Below are positions 25,621 through 34,570 of a stretch of DNA of 64,000 nt, in pieces. The DNA is taken from positions 1-64,000 of the forward strand of contig NZ_BMRM01000018.1 in assembly GCF_014648635.1 (NCBI RefSeq). Reading direction: 5' to 3'. Position 1 is the first letter of the stretch. Every line of letters starts with the position of its first letter. The position numbers and the translations under genes were made by a program. The notes under the pieces are model-generated. The model was not told where the DNA came from and did no database searches. It worked only from the letters and a program-made list of their open reading frames with translations. This DNA is from Streptomyces cinerochromogenes. Lineage in GTDB: Bacteria > Actinomycetota > Actinomycetes > Streptomycetales > Streptomycetaceae.

Positions 25621-26607
25621 TCAGCTCAGCAGCGATCGAGGCCGTGAGGCCAGGATTGCCTCGGCCTCGTCACTGATCGTGCGGACCACTTCGGCGGCGG
25701 GACGGACGGCATCGACGAAGATCGCCGACTGGCCATAGAGAATCGCGCTCGTGTCAGGGTCGCGCGGGTCCTCAACGGGACTGACGTCCTTGGGGGGCGC
25801 GAATTCCTCTTTGCGGTCCCGCAGCGTCGCCTCGCGCTCTGACCACTCATCGGTGAACCGATTGCGGCGGACTCGTTCACCGATGGTCGCCGGCCACGGC
25901 AGCCCCGACACAATGTCGTAGGTCCGCGTCCATACGGTGTCACTGCCATCACTCTCGACGATCAGGCGCTTGTGGACATCGTTCACCTCGATCGCTTCGG
26001 GCGTGGCGAGAAACGCCGTGCCCAGCCAGGCGCCGTCCGCCCCGGCGGCGAGGACGGCCGCGAGTGTGCGGCCATCGCCAATGCCTCCTGCGGCCAGCAC
26101 CGGAACATCGGGGTAGCGCCTCACGATCCCGGCCAGAAACGGCAGGAGGCCCATCGTCCCGGTATGGCCGCCGGCCTCGGTACCCTGCGCCACGAGGACA
26201 TCGGCACCCGCGGCGACGGCCGTCTGTGCGTCATCGTAGTTCTGTACCTGGCACATCACCCGGGCTCCTGCGGCCTTGGCTCGAGCAAGCCACGGTTGCG
26301 GGTCGGCGAACGACAGCGCGATGACCTCTGGTCGCTCTTCCAGAGCGGCCTCGAAATGCGGTTCGGTGAAGGGGAGGAGTGGCGTGATGAAGCCGACTCC
26401 GAACGGGAGGTGAGTCGTGGCGCGAATGGTCGCGATCTCCGCACGGATCCAGTCAGGCCCTTTCCAGGGACGTGTTCCCCCGAAGGAGCCGAGCCCGCCG
26501 GCCGCGGAGACCGCGGCGGCGAGTGTTCCGCCGCTGTGCAAGCTCATCGGGGCTGCCATCACCGGGTAGGTGATACCGAACATTTCGGTGAATCTCGTAT
26601 GCCACAT
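25621..26607 (-). CDS. Nitronate monooxygenase (2-nitropropane dioxygenase family)
   Basis: 328 residues, FMN TIM-barrel. Signatures: ITYPVMAAPMSLHSGGTLAAAV at the start, the FMN-binding VAQGTEAGGHTG with the catalytic His, and VLAAGGIGDGRTLAAVLAAGADGAWLGTAFL for phosphate binding. It oxidises alkyl nitronates to carbonyl compounds and nitrite; related proteins act as enoyl reductases, which cannot be excluded. It has no clear operon partner. Confidence 0.88.
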   Translation of the reverse strand: MWHTRFTEMFGITYPVMAAPMSLHSGGTLAAAVSAAGGLGSFGGTRPWKGPDWIRAEIATIRATTHLPFGVGFITPLLPFTEPHFEAALEERPEVIALSFADPQPWLARAKAAGARVMCQVQNYDDAQTAVAAGADVLVAQGTEAGGHTGTMGLLPFLAGIVRRYPDVPVLAAGGIGDGRTLAAVLAAGADGAWLGTAFLATPEAIEVNDVHKRLIVESDGSDTVWTRTYDIVSGLPWPATIGERVRRNRFTDEWSEREATLRDRKEEFAPPKDVSPVEDPRDPDTSAILYGQSAIFVDAVRPAAEVVRTISDEAEAILASRPRSLLS

Positions 26608-26964
26608 GGGTAGACGCTAGCGAACACGGCGAGTCCGGCCTACCAGAAGCGCCGTCTCGCCCGAGTGAAGCTATTCGATCGCAAAATGGAACCGCGGAGC
26701 GCCTGACCCATCAGCCGGAGTGTTAGGTGGTGTCGTAAAGCTTGTAACACGATCTTGTTGAAGTGCTCTGGTTGGGCGTGAACGAAGTGATGATTCGGCC
26801 GTTCGGACGGCTGCGAGTACTCGGCCGTGGATCGTAGACGACGATTTGTGGTTCGACTGAGTCGCAACACACGGCAGCGCAAGGCCCGCGCTATTCTTCT
26901 CGGACGGTGCGGTGGGCGAGTAAAAGTCTGGATAACTGAGCGCATACTGATGTTGTGAGACCGA
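26608..26964. other. AT-richer intergenic stretch with a repeated motif
   Basis: About 350 bases of lower GC than the surroundings and no gene. It contains one copy of the GCTTGTAACACGAT motif (see the repeat entry) and TAAAAGTCTGGATA near 26920, whose close relative TAAAAGTCCGGACA occurs near 27520. The duplicated motifs on both sides of the VOC gene suggest remnants of a mobile element or shared regulatory sites. Confidence 0.45.
26730..26754 (+). repeat. Direct repeat flanking the VOC gene, left copy
   Basis: GTGTCGTAAAGCTTGTAACACGATC. The right copy, GTGTAGAGCTTGTAACACGAT, is at 27560-27580. Both are GTGT...ACAC dyads around an AGCTT centre and share AGCTTGTAACACGAT exactly. Confidence 0.6.
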
Positions 26965-27441
26965 TCAGGAACCAGCTCCGGGCAGCTTCTGCGACAGTTC
27001 GATCATGTTGCCCCACGGGTCGCGGAAGAACGCCAGTCGCCGGCTGATGTCCTCGATCTCGAAAGGTTCACCGATAAGGTCGACACCACGGCCAGCGAGC
27101 TCCGCACGTGCTTCGTCGACATCGTCGACATGGAAGCACATGTGCTGGTAGCCGCCGTGCTGCAGGCTGACTCCGAGGTCGTCGAGGACCTCGTTCGGGA
27201 AGGGTACCGGTCCGGCCAGCAGTTCTACATGGAAGTTGTCATCGTTGGGCGGGCAGAGGTACGCGAGCTTCAGCTCACCGTAGGGCCACTCCTGGAGCAC
27301 TCGGAAATCCAGCTTCTCCGTGTACCAGGCCTTCCCCGCGTCGTAGTCGGGAACGCGGATACCAACATGGTGACCACTAAAGGATGAAAATGGGCTTGAT
27401 GGGTTTTTCGGCGGGTGGGCCGGCATGGGCATCACAATCAC
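26965..27441 (-). CDS. VOC-superfamily (glyoxalase/extradiol dioxygenase-fold) protein
   Basis: 158 residues. Two beta-alpha-beta-beta-beta units: HHVGIRVPDYDAGKAWYTEKLDFRVLQEW with a metal-type His, then HMCFHVDDVDEARAELAGRGVDLIGEP and RRLAFFRDPWGNMIELSQ with the terminal Glu. These positions fit a metal-dependent lyase, isomerase or dioxygenase. The reaction is unknown. The first ~20 Pro/Ser-rich residues are probably dispensable and a later start is possible. Confidence 0.87.
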   Translation of the reverse strand: MIVMPMPAHPPKNPSSPFSSFSGHHVGIRVPDYDAGKAWYTEKLDFRVLQEWPYGELKLAYLCPPNDDNFHVELLAGPVPFPNEVLDDLGVSLQHGGYQHMCFHVDDVDEARAELAGRGVDLIGEPFEIEDISRRLAFFRDPWGNMIELSQKLPGAGS

Positions 27442-27559
27442 TCCTACCCTGCTGAACCATCAGGGGATGACGGGATGAACCAGACGGTTCAGCCTATCGC
27501 CCGGTTCGCTGCGGAATAATAAAAGTCCGGACATTCGTGATCAAGTTTGATGGCTCACC

Positions 27560-27580
27560 GTGTAGAGCTTGTAACACGAT
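27560..27580 (+). repeat. Direct repeat flanking the VOC gene, right copy
   Basis: GTGTAGAGCTTGTAACACGAT, matching the copy at 26730 over its last 15 bases. It lies at the left edge of a TetR gene that has lost its DNA-binding end, consistent with a recombination or insertion boundary. Confidence 0.6.
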
Positions 27581-27623
27581 TATGATCGGTGCTTCTTCAG
27601 TCGCATCCAGCAGATGAGGCTGC

Positions 27624-28208
27624 ATGCCAAGGAAACGAAGGCGACGACGGCAGGCGGGATTCCGTCGCGCACCGCGAGCTCACTCATCCGCTCGGGATCG
27701 CACCTCACGGCGGGAGAGGTACCGCGTCGCTGAGCTCATCGCCGCGCATCTGCGCAGGACCGACGACTCCTGGATGACGCAGCTACAAGACGCCGCCGCA
27801 CGAGCCGGGGGCGGCCCTGGTGAGCAACTCGTCGGACACTTTGACGCGCTGACGGACGCCTTCGAACGGCACGGCTTCTTCGGATGCCCGTTTGTCAGCG
27901 CGGCGGTCGAAGCGGACCTGGACGCGGAGGCCCGGGCCGTCACTATGCAGCACACTCGGCGGCGTCAGGCGTGGCTGACCGAGCTGTCCGAGAAGGCCGG
28001 CGCGGACGACGCCAGCGCGCTGGCCCGGCAGATCGGACTCCTGATTGATGGCGCCTTGGCCTTGGGACGCCTGCTGCAGGACCGCGCCGTCGTGGAGGAG
28101 CGAAGTCGACGGCACGCCTGCTCATCGGCAGTCACCTCTGATCGCGGCCGGTGCACCACCGTGCCGGCCGCATACCCACATCAACGAAGACAGGGAAGAG
28201 GTGCAGTC
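27624..28208 (+). pseudogene. TetR-family regulator lacking its DNA-binding domain
   Basis: The frame encodes, from about 27715, a TetR C-terminal domain: ELIAAHLRRTDDSWMTQLQDAAARAG, LTDAFERHGFFGCPFVSAAVEAD, RRRQAWLTELSEKAGADDASALARQIGLLIDGALALGRL. Upstream there is only an Arg-rich, non-homologous leader and no helix-turn-helix. The 5' end was evidently lost at ~27600-27715, next to the repeat at 27560. The frame runs on without a stop into the downstream oxidoreductase gene, so readthrough could make a fusion, but that gene has its own start. Confidence 0.7.
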
Positions 28209-29192
28209 GTGCGCGCAGCGGTTCTCCGAGAGTTCGGCACGCCGTTGGTCCTCGCTGAGATCGACAAGCCCGACATCGGCCCGGGGCAGGTGCTGGTCAA
28301 GGTCGAGGCCAGCGGCGTCAACCCGTTGGACACCAAGATCCGGGCCGGCAAGGCGGCTCATGCCAGGCGCACGCTCCCGGCCGTCCTCGGCCTGGACCTG
28401 GCCGGCGTGGTCGAGGAGGTCGGCCCAGGTGTCCACGGCTTCACACCGGGCGACGAAGTCTTCGGCATGACCGGCGGTGTCGGTGACGTGCAGGGCTCGC
28501 TTGCCGAGTTCGCTGCCGTGGACGCGCGTCTGCTCGCGCGCAAGCCGGCCTCGCTCACCGCACGCGAGGCCGCGGCCCTGCCCCTGGTCGTCATCACGGC
28601 CTGGGAGGGACTGGTGGACCGGGCGCAGGTCCACGCGGGGCAGAGGGTCCTCATTCATGGCGGAGCTGGCGGCATCGGCCATGTGGCTGTGCAGATCACC
28701 CGTGCTAGCGGTGCCGAGGCCTTTGCCACCGCGTCACCTCCGCGACTGGAGGTCGTCCAGCGCCTGGGGGCCATCCCGATCGACTACACCGCCGCCACCG
28801 TGGACGAATACGTCGCCAAGCACACCGGCGGCGAGGGCTTCGACGTCGTCTTCGACACCGTCGGTGGTTCCGTGCTCGACGACTCCTTCACCGCGGTACG
28901 CACCTACACGGGTCATGTCGTGAGCGCCTTGGGGTGGGGAACACACAGCCTCGCGCCACTGTCGTTCCGCGGAGCGACTTACTCCGGTGTCTTCACCCTG
29001 CTGCCCCTGCTGACCGGACGCGGGCGTGAACATCACGGAGAGATCATGCGCGAGGCAGCCGCACTGGCCGATGCCGGGGCACTCAAGCCGCTTCTCGACC
29101 CCCGGCATTTCACGCTCGCTGACGTCGCCGCCGCCCACGCCGCCGTGGAGAGCGGCACCGCCCAGGGCAAGGTCGTGATCGACATCGGCTGA
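28209..29192 (+). CDS. Zinc-independent quinone oxidoreductase (MDR superfamily)
   Basis: 327 residues from GTG 28209 with AGAGG seven bases upstream. N-terminal GroES-like domain: VRAAVLREFGTPLVLAEIDKP, GVNPLDTKIRAGK, AVLGLDLAGVVEEVGPGV. Rossmann domain: GQRVLIHGGAGGIGHVAVQIT and GFDVVFDTVGG. There is no structural-zinc Cys cluster, as in NADPH:quinone reductases and zeta-crystallins. The adjacent TetR remnant was probably its regulator, so expression may now be unregulated. Confidence 0.9.
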   Translation: MRAAVLREFGTPLVLAEIDKPDIGPGQVLVKVEASGVNPLDTKIRAGKAAHARRTLPAVLGLDLAGVVEEVGPGVHGFTPGDEVFGMTGGVGDVQGSLAEFAAVDARLLARKPASLTAREAAALPLVVITAWEGLVDRAQVHAGQRVLIHGGAGGIGHVAVQITRASGAEAFATASPPRLEVVQRLGAIPIDYTAATVDEYVAKHTGGEGFDVVFDTVGGSVLDDSFTAVRTYTGHVVSALGWGTHSLAPLSFRGATYSGVFTLLPLLTGRGREHHGEIMREAAALADAGALKPLLDPRHFTLADVAAAHAAVESGTAQGKVVIDIG

Positions 29193-29206
29193 CACCCATC
29201 CGGCCG

Positions 29207-29545
29207 ATGACCGACCGAGCGAGGCAGGTCGCCGGATGTACATTCGTGCGCCGGGGGGCCCAGCATTTCGCGGCGGGTGAGCAGGATGCCGCGGCGGTCA
29301 GCTCTCTCTTGGCGGCGGGTGTGGGAGTGGATGTCCCCGACGAGCAGGGCAATACGCCTTTGCGGGCAGCGGTGTTCACGTATCGAGGTGATGGTGCGGT
29401 GCTGTTGCTGCTGGTCAGTGCCGGTGCCGATCCGGACATAAACCACCTTCATGGTGTGAGTCCGCGGTGCCTTGCCGACTGGCGTATTGGTTCAGATGCC
29501 GTGGTGCATCTCGGGATCGTCCCGTCTCGTAGTGCTGTTTATGCA
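29207..29545 (+). pseudogene. Ankyrin-repeat protein, 3' end cut by transposase debris
   Basis: The product has two ankyrin-type units: EQDAAAVSSLLAAGVGVDVPDEQGNTPLRAAVF and GDGAVLLLLVSAGADPDINHLHGVSP. Past ~29545 the frame runs through the complement of an IS110-type transposase end, giving an unrelated tail. Full-length relatives end with a short helix after the last unit. It starts 15 bases after the quinone oxidoreductase. It may still make a small protein. Confidence 0.6.
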
Positions 29546-29552
29546 GGTCAGG

Positions 29553-29940
29553 CGGCTTTGGCGGGCTGTGGCTCGTAGAAGGTTCCGTCGCGGAGCATGG
29601 CGAAGAGGACATCGGCTCGGCGTCGGGCGAGGCAGAGCAGGGCCTGGGTGTGGTGCTTGCCCTGGCTGATCTTCCTGTCGTAGGAGGCCCGCGAAGCCGG
29701 GTCGCTCAGGGCGGCGAACGCGGAAAGGAAGAAAGCCCGTTTGAGCTGCTTGTTTCCACGCCGGAAAGGTTGTTCGCCGCGGATCGAGGAGCCCGAGTTC
29801 CGGGTCGCCGGGCGAGACCGGCGTAAGCGGCGAGGTGACCGGGAAGGTGCTGCCTTCGCCGACCTCGATGAGGATCCTGGCCCCGGTCCTGACGCCCACT
29901 CCCGGCATGGACGTCAGGACCTTCAAAAGAGGGTGCCTTG
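29553..29940 (-). pseudogene. IS110-family transposase C-terminal remnant
   Basis: Read on the minus strand across frames it gives VLTSMPGVGVRTGARILIE (the HhH-like PGVG motif), then a serine-recombinase-like region decayed to SSIRGEQP, and RAFFLSAFAALSDPAS, KISQGKHHTQALLCLARRR and ADVLFAMLRDGTFY at the end. These are the Transposase_20 domain and tail of IS110 enzymes. A frameshift near 29780 and loss of the N-terminal half make it non-functional. Confidence 0.8.
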
Positions 29941-30350
29941 ATGGCCTTGGTGTAGGCGCTGGCGCGGTCCCGGCCGATGATCTCGGCGCCGGGATGCTCG
30001 GTGAGGCAGGCCGCGAACGTCTCCGAGGTGCGGTCGGGCAGTACGTCCACGACCCGGCCGGCCTCGACGTCGACCAGCACGTGCCGTAGGTGCAGCCCTT
30101 GCAGAAGGCGAACTCATCCACCCCCAGCACCCGCGGCGCACGGTCCGGCACCGCCGGCGCCGTCAGTAGCCTGAGAAGCCGGGTCCGGCCCGCGGTCAGC
30201 CGCAGCCGGTGGCACAGCCGGGCGGCGGGACGGCCGCCGAGCTCGATTGCAGAGCCTTGGAAACGACCGGTGTTGCTCCTCGCCTCACTTGATCCAGTTC
30301 TCAACGACTGGGGAGGGTTGGCAGGTATCACGCCGGCGACAAGCCGGTGC
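29941..30350 (-). pseudogene. ISL3-family transposase remnant
   Basis: Minus-strand frames give LGGRPAARLCHRL, RVLGVDEFAFCKGCTYGT, then after a frameshift LVDVEAGRVVDVLPDRTSETFAACL and EIIGRDRASAYTKAI, the catalytic core of ISL3 transposases. Both ends are missing and it abuts an IS110 remnant at ~29940, so one element inserted into or recombined with the other. Confidence 0.8.
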
Positions 30351-30420
30351 CGCAAGGCTGGTCAGGTGCAGCCCGTGCTTGCGGCCCTGCTGAAGGCTGT
30401 ACGAGGCTCTTCCGGGGGGC

Positions 30421-30939
30421 TTACGCCTCTTCTGCGGGAATGGCCGGCCGTGCCGCGTAGCGGGTGCGCATCGCGTCGCTGGCTGCGGGGCCTGCGGTGA
30501 AGACGTAGGCGGCGCTGTCGTCGAGTCGGCGGCCGGTTTTGGCGTCGACGACGACGGGCTCGACTTCCTCGCCGCTGTGCGCATTGACGAGGATCATGCT
30601 GCGCTCCGTCGGTGCGAGGCGGGAGTTGCCCCACGCGGCGAGGGCGACGATCACCGGGCGCAGGGAGCGCCCGAGTTCGGTCAGGACGTACTCGTGCCGG
30701 ACGGGGCTGGTCTGGTAGGGCCGGCGTTCCAGCAGACCGTCGGCGACCAGGGTCTTCAGCCGGGTGGTGAGCATGCTGGAGGAGATGCCCAGGCTTTCTT
30801 GGAACTGGTCGAAGCGGGTGTAGCCGTCGAAGGCGTCGTGGAGGATCAGCAGTGTCCACCACTCGCCGACGTGTTCCACCGTCGTGGACAGCGGGCACTC
30901 CCGGTCCTCTAGCCTGATCCGGCTCGCCACGGCGACCAT
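30421..30939 (-). CDS. HxlR-family winged-helix regulator
   Basis: 172 residues. The HxlR core is clear: CPLSTTVEHVGEWWTLLILHDAFDGYTRFDQFQESLGISSSMLTTRLKTLVADGLLERRPYQ, then EYVLTELGRSLRPVIVALAAWG. The redox-sensing N-terminal Cys is present (DRECPL). The C-terminal 50 residues (VDAKTGRRLDDSAAYVFTAGP) are an extension common in actinobacteria. It is divergent from an SDR gene with an inverted repeat between them, and probably represses that operon. Confidence 0.88.
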   Translation of the reverse strand: MVAVASRIRLEDRECPLSTTVEHVGEWWTLLILHDAFDGYTRFDQFQESLGISSSMLTTRLKTLVADGLLERRPYQTSPVRHEYVLTELGRSLRPVIVALAAWGNSRLAPTERSMILVNAHSGEEVEPVVVDAKTGRRLDDSAAYVFTAGPAASDAMRTRYAARPAIPAEEA

Positions 30940-30949
30940 CCCCTCAGTT

Positions 30950-30988
30950 ACTGCTAATGTCGAAGTTAGTAGCTTCTATTTTAGCAGT
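30950..30988. promoter_or_regulatory. Inverted repeat between the HxlR and SDR genes
   Basis: ACTGCTAA (30950-30957) and its exact complement TTAGCAGT (30981-30988) bracket an AT-rich centre that holds GTTAGTAG. It lies 11 bases before the HxlR start and is a likely HxlR operator. Confidence 0.6.
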
Positions 30989-31038
30989 CGAGACGGGAGC
31001 GGCGCCTCGTATATATGCGCCCGGGAACGGAGCACAAC

Positions 31039-31824
31039 GTGACCACGTCCATCAGCGAATCCCTCGAAGGCCGACGCGCTCTGGTCACCGGCGGCACCAA
31101 GGGCACCGGAGCCGCGATCGTCCGACGGCTCGCCGAGGCCGGCGCGACCGTGCTGGTCACCGCCCGCAGCCGCCCCGACGACGTCGAGGAGAAGACGTTC
31201 ATCACCGCCGACCTGTCCACCGCCCAGGGCGCCGCCCACGTCGCCTCCGAGGTGGACGCCCGCATGGGAGGCGTCGACATCCTGGTCAACACCCTCGGCG
31301 GCTCCGAGGCACCGGCAGGAGGATTCGCCGCGCTCGGCGAGGACGACTGGGCAAGGGAGCTGAACACGAACCTGCTGGCCGCCGTCCGCCTGGACCGCGC
31401 ACTCCTCCCGCACATGATCGCCACGGGCAAGGGCGCGGTCGTGCACGTCACCTCGATCCAGCGCCGCATGCCGCTGTGGAACGGCACCCTGGCCTACGCC
31501 GCCGCCAAGGCCGCCCTGACCACCTACAGCAAGGGCCTGGCCAACCAGGTCGCCCCGTACGGCGTCCGCGTCAACACCGTCTCGCCCGGCTTCGTCCAGA
31601 CCTCGGCCGCCGACAACCTCGTCGCCCGGATCGCCGACGACGCCGGCATCAGCCAGGAAGCGGCGCTGGGCCGGCTCATGGACTCCCTGGGAGGCATCCC
31701 GCTCGGCCGTCCCAACCGGCCCGAGGAGGTCGCCGAACTCGTCGCCTTCCTCGTCTCCGACCGCGCCTCGGCCATCGTCGGCGCCGAACACGTCGTCGAC
31801 GGCGGCACCACCCCCACCGTCTGA
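31039..31824 (+). CDS. Short-chain dehydrogenase/reductase
   Basis: 261 residues from GTG 31039 (GGAG six bases upstream); ATG 31015 is an alternative. Classical SDR motifs: cofactor loop LVTGGTKGTGAAIV, DILVNTLGG, the active-site Tyr-Lys in LAYAAAKAALTTYSKGLA, and VRVNTVSPGFV. The catalytic Ser lies in VVHVTSIQRRM. It reduces or oxidises a carbonyl/alcohol with NAD(P). A SnoaL-like gene follows 25 bases downstream; the HxlR gene is divergent. Confidence 0.92.
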   Translation: MTTSISESLEGRRALVTGGTKGTGAAIVRRLAEAGATVLVTARSRPDDVEEKTFITADLSTAQGAAHVASEVDARMGGVDILVNTLGGSEAPAGGFAALGEDDWARELNTNLLAAVRLDRALLPHMIATGKGAVVHVTSIQRRMPLWNGTLAYAAAKAALTTYSKGLANQVAPYGVRVNTVSPGFVQTSAADNLVARIADDAGISQEAALGRLMDSLGGIPLGRPNRPEEVAELVAFLVSDRASAIVGAEHVVDGGTTPTV

Positions 31825-31849
31825 ACCCGCCACCACCTTCAGGATCGTC

Positions 31850-32209
31850 ATGCACGACAACCAGCCCCGAACCATCACCCCGGACGACCTGCCCGCGGTG
31901 ATCACCCGCTACCTCACAGCGCACCGCGCCCACGACACCGCCACCGCGGTCACGACGTTCACCGACGACGCCACAGTGATCGACGACGGCAACACCTACC
32001 AGGGAAGCGCCGCGATCGAGCGGTGGCTGGACCGATCCGCCACCGAATTCACGTACACCATCCACCTCACGAACGCCCAGCAGACCAACACGGCCCACTA
32101 CATCGCCACACACCACCTCGAAGGCAACTTCCCCGGCGGCACCATCGATCTCCGCTATCGATTCACGCTGCGCGACGACCTCATCGAACACCTCGCCATC
32201 GAACCCTGA
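31850..32209 (+). CDS. SnoaL/NTF2-fold protein
   Basis: 119 residues. Pattern: LPAVITRYLTAHRAHDTATAVTTFTDDATVIDDGNTYQG, AAIERWLDRSATEFTYTI, then three strands ending FTLRDDLIEHLAI. It resembles ketosteroid-isomerase-like and SnoaL cyclase proteins but no catalytic Asp pair is certain. It lies 25 bases after the SDR gene and is probably co-transcribed with it under HxlR control. Confidence 0.85.
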   Translation: MHDNQPRTITPDDLPAVITRYLTAHRAHDTATAVTTFTDDATVIDDGNTYQGSAAIERWLDRSATEFTYTIHLTNAQQTNTAHYIATHHLEGNFPGGTIDLRYRFTLRDDLIEHLAIEP

Positions 32210-32399
32210 ACCCGCTCCCACACCACCTGTTCCCGCCCACGAGAGAGACCCCACCCACCCCCGGACCGCCCCGTCCCAGCCCTCGTGCCCACCCAGCCAC
32301 CCGACCAAGAACCAGCCCTCAAGTTCGGCAACCCGCAGATCAGCACTTGCACGCCTGAGGAATCAAGGCGAGCAACTCCGGGGCCATCCTCAGCACAGG

Positions 32400-32960
32400 G
32401 TGAGGAGATGCAAAGATCCCCATCACCCCTGAATTTCACGGAGTTCACCGCCGAGGTCCTGGCCTGGACGATGTGGTGGAACACCGAGCATCGCCTGACG
32501 GCCTCGTCGGCCAGACGCCCATCGAGGCATGGCAGGCGGATCCCACGCCGCTCTCCGACATCCCCCCAGGCCGCTCTGTGGGCTCTGATGCTGGAAGACG
32601 ACGGCCGGCCGCGGAAGCTGACCAGCCACGGGGCGCGCCGGCGCGGCCGCGACTAGGTTGGCGCATAGATGGCCGGCCAGGCAGGCCGCACTGTCCGTAT
32701 CCGCTACATGCCCCATCACGACCACAAGATCGAGGTCTTCGACCCTGCCGGGCCCCATCTCGGGCCTGCCCACCTCCCCGACGCCGCCACGCCCGAGCAA
32801 CTCGACGCCCTGCGGCGTACCCGTACAGCCCGGGCCCGCCGCCTGCGTGAGGAAGCCAAGAAGGCTCAGGCTCTGCGCCGGCAGCGTTTCGCCCCTGCCA
32901 CCACACCCACGGCCCCACAGCGCCTAAGCGCAGGTACAGGACGATGCGTTCCCGCTCGGG
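32400..32960 (+). pseudogene. Mu/TniA-type transposase C-terminal remnant
   Basis: Across frames: NFTEFTAEVLAWTMWWNTEH, GQTPIEAWQADPTPLSDIP, LWALMLEDDGRPRKLTSHG and VRIRYMPHHDHKIEVFDPAG, followed by a basic helix with LREEAKKAQALRRQRF. This is the end of an rve integrase core and the Mu-transposase beta-barrel and tail. At least two frameshifts break it and the catalytic DDE half is missing. Confidence 0.7.
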
Positions 32961-33084
32961 CAGTCGGCGCAGCCCCTCTTTGGCGGTCTCGCGGTCGATG
33001 ACGACGTCGTACGAGGTGTCTGCTGCTGCGAGGGCGTGGGAGGGTGGGCGGCGCGACGGCCCTGCCCTGCCAGCAGCAGGGTGG

Positions 33085-33640
33085 TTCAGCCCATTGGATG
33101 ATCACTTTCAAGGGCAGGCCACCGCTGGTGCTGCACCGCGACACCATGCAGGCCGACCTCCCGGACGGCTCCCGGCTGACGCTGATGCGCAAGGAGGTCC
33201 GCCTCCGGGCCGCCCGCAAGGGGCGGGTGCTGCCGAAGGAGATCACTACCGCGTCATCACCTTCGCAAAGGGCGACAAGGTCGTGCACCTGGGCACCTCC
33301 CTGCTGAACCACGAGCAGTACCCGGCGGATGAGCTGGTCGCCCTCTACCGGAACGCTGGGAGATCGAGCTGAGCTTCGACGAGATCAAGAACCACTCGGG
33401 CCCGGCGGATCGCTCCGGTCGCGGACCCCGGAGGCCGTGCGGCAGGAGCTGTGGGCCCTGCTCGCGGTCCACCAGGCCGTACGCCGGTTCGCGCACGCCG
33501 CCGCGGCGAGCACACCGGTTTTGGACGCTGACCGGCTCTCCTACCTCCGCTGCGTCCGAATCGCCCGCCGCAGCGTGCCGTTCCAACACGACACTTCCAG
33601 ACGCGCGCTGACCAGCGCCTGGAAGATGCGGACGCGCCTT
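33085..33640 (+). pseudogene. IS4-family transposase C-terminal remnant
   Basis: Pieces in different frames: DGSRLTLMRKEVRLRAARKG, YRVITFAKGDKVVHLGTSLL, YPADELVALYRN, then RWEIELSFDEIKNH (the Y-(2)-R-(3)-E-(6)-K signature) and SRTPEAVRQELWALLAVHQA. It has frameshifts near 33250 and 33360 and no 5' half. It is a decayed IS4 copy between the Mu-type remnant and the TetR gene. Confidence 0.75.
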
Positions 33641-33857
33641 GGTGGAGCGGGCCGACAGCACCCGGCCGCAGCCATGCCGGGTTGCCCACTGCCGCTGCCG
33701 TCCGCCGTCGTTGCCGTCAGCGTTGCCGTCACTGCCGTGGGTGGCAAACGCCGTATGAGCCCCGCTTTAGGAGTTCGATCCGAGCGCAGTCCAGCTGCTG
33801 CCGACGACTGATGCGACGCCCGGACGCAGCCGCTGGTGTCGTCCGACGTCGTTGATG

Positions 33858-34445
33858 TCAGCAGTGGATGTCAGACACGTGGTTTTGCGGGGCGGGTGAC
33901 AGCGCGGCGCGGGCGGCGGAGAGCACCTGCCCGGACAGCGGGGAGTTCTTGGTGGCGCGGGCCAGGAGAAGGGCGCCGAGCATGGTGCACAGCCGGGCGA
34001 TGCCGTCCTCGTCGTCGGTGGCGAGCCACTGGGTGAAGTCCTGTACCCCTTCGGCGTAGGCGCGGTGCGCTCCGTGGTCGCCACTGTCCCGGGCCATGTC
34101 GGTGGCGAGCGCGGCGACGGGGCAGCCCGAGGCGGGGTTGTCCCGGTGCCGGACGGACAGGTACCCGTCGATCAGGGACTGCTGGGCCTCGACACGGTGC
34201 CCCTCGTGCTCTTCGAGTGTGGTGGCGTGGAACTCGGTCAGTTCGCCGAACGCGTGGGTGACCGCCTCGTCGATCAGGGCCTCCTTGGAGGCGAACTGCT
34301 TGTAGAAGCCGCCGTGCGTCAGGCCGGCCGCCTTCATCAGATCCGCGACGCTCACGCCCGTGCCCTGCTCGCGGAACAGCTGCGAGGCCCGTTCCACGAC
34401 CCGCTGGCGGTTCGCCTGTGCCTGCGCCTGTGAGACGCGACCCAT
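33858..34445 (-). CDS. TetR-family regulator
   Basis: 195 residues. DNA-binding part: QRVVERASQLFREQGTGVSVADLMKAAGLTHGGFYKQFASKEALIDEA. The C-terminal part has CPVAALATDMAR, typical of the TetR_C subgroup that senses small aromatic or electrophilic compounds. It is divergent from a multi-helix membrane protein gene with palindromes between them; it likely represses that gene. Confidence 0.9.
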   Translation of the reverse strand: MGRVSQAQAQANRQRVVERASQLFREQGTGVSVADLMKAAGLTHGGFYKQFASKEALIDEAVTHAFGELTEFHATTLEEHEGHRVEAQQSLIDGYLSVRHRDNPASGCPVAALATDMARDSGDHGAHRAYAEGVQDFTQWLATDDEDGIARLCTMLGALLLARATKNSPLSGQVLSAARAALSPAPQNHVSDIHC

Positions 34446-34462
34446 AGGGCACCTCCCTTTTG

Positions 34463-34516
34463 GATGCTGGACGGCATCTATCGTACGGTTGCTTTTTAGA
34501 TTACTAGCATCATCTA
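34463..34516. promoter_or_regulatory. Palindromes between the TetR and permease genes
   Basis: GATGCtggacgGCATC (34463-34478) and TAGATtactagcatcATCTA (34497-34516) are both dyads in the 125-base divergent gap. The second is AT-rich and may overlap the promoters. Likely operators of the adjacent TetR protein. Confidence 0.55.
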
Positions 34517-34570
34517 TTTTGGGCCCCCTCCCCTCGTCCCAGGGCGCGCCCCCTTTCCGGGAGACACCTC

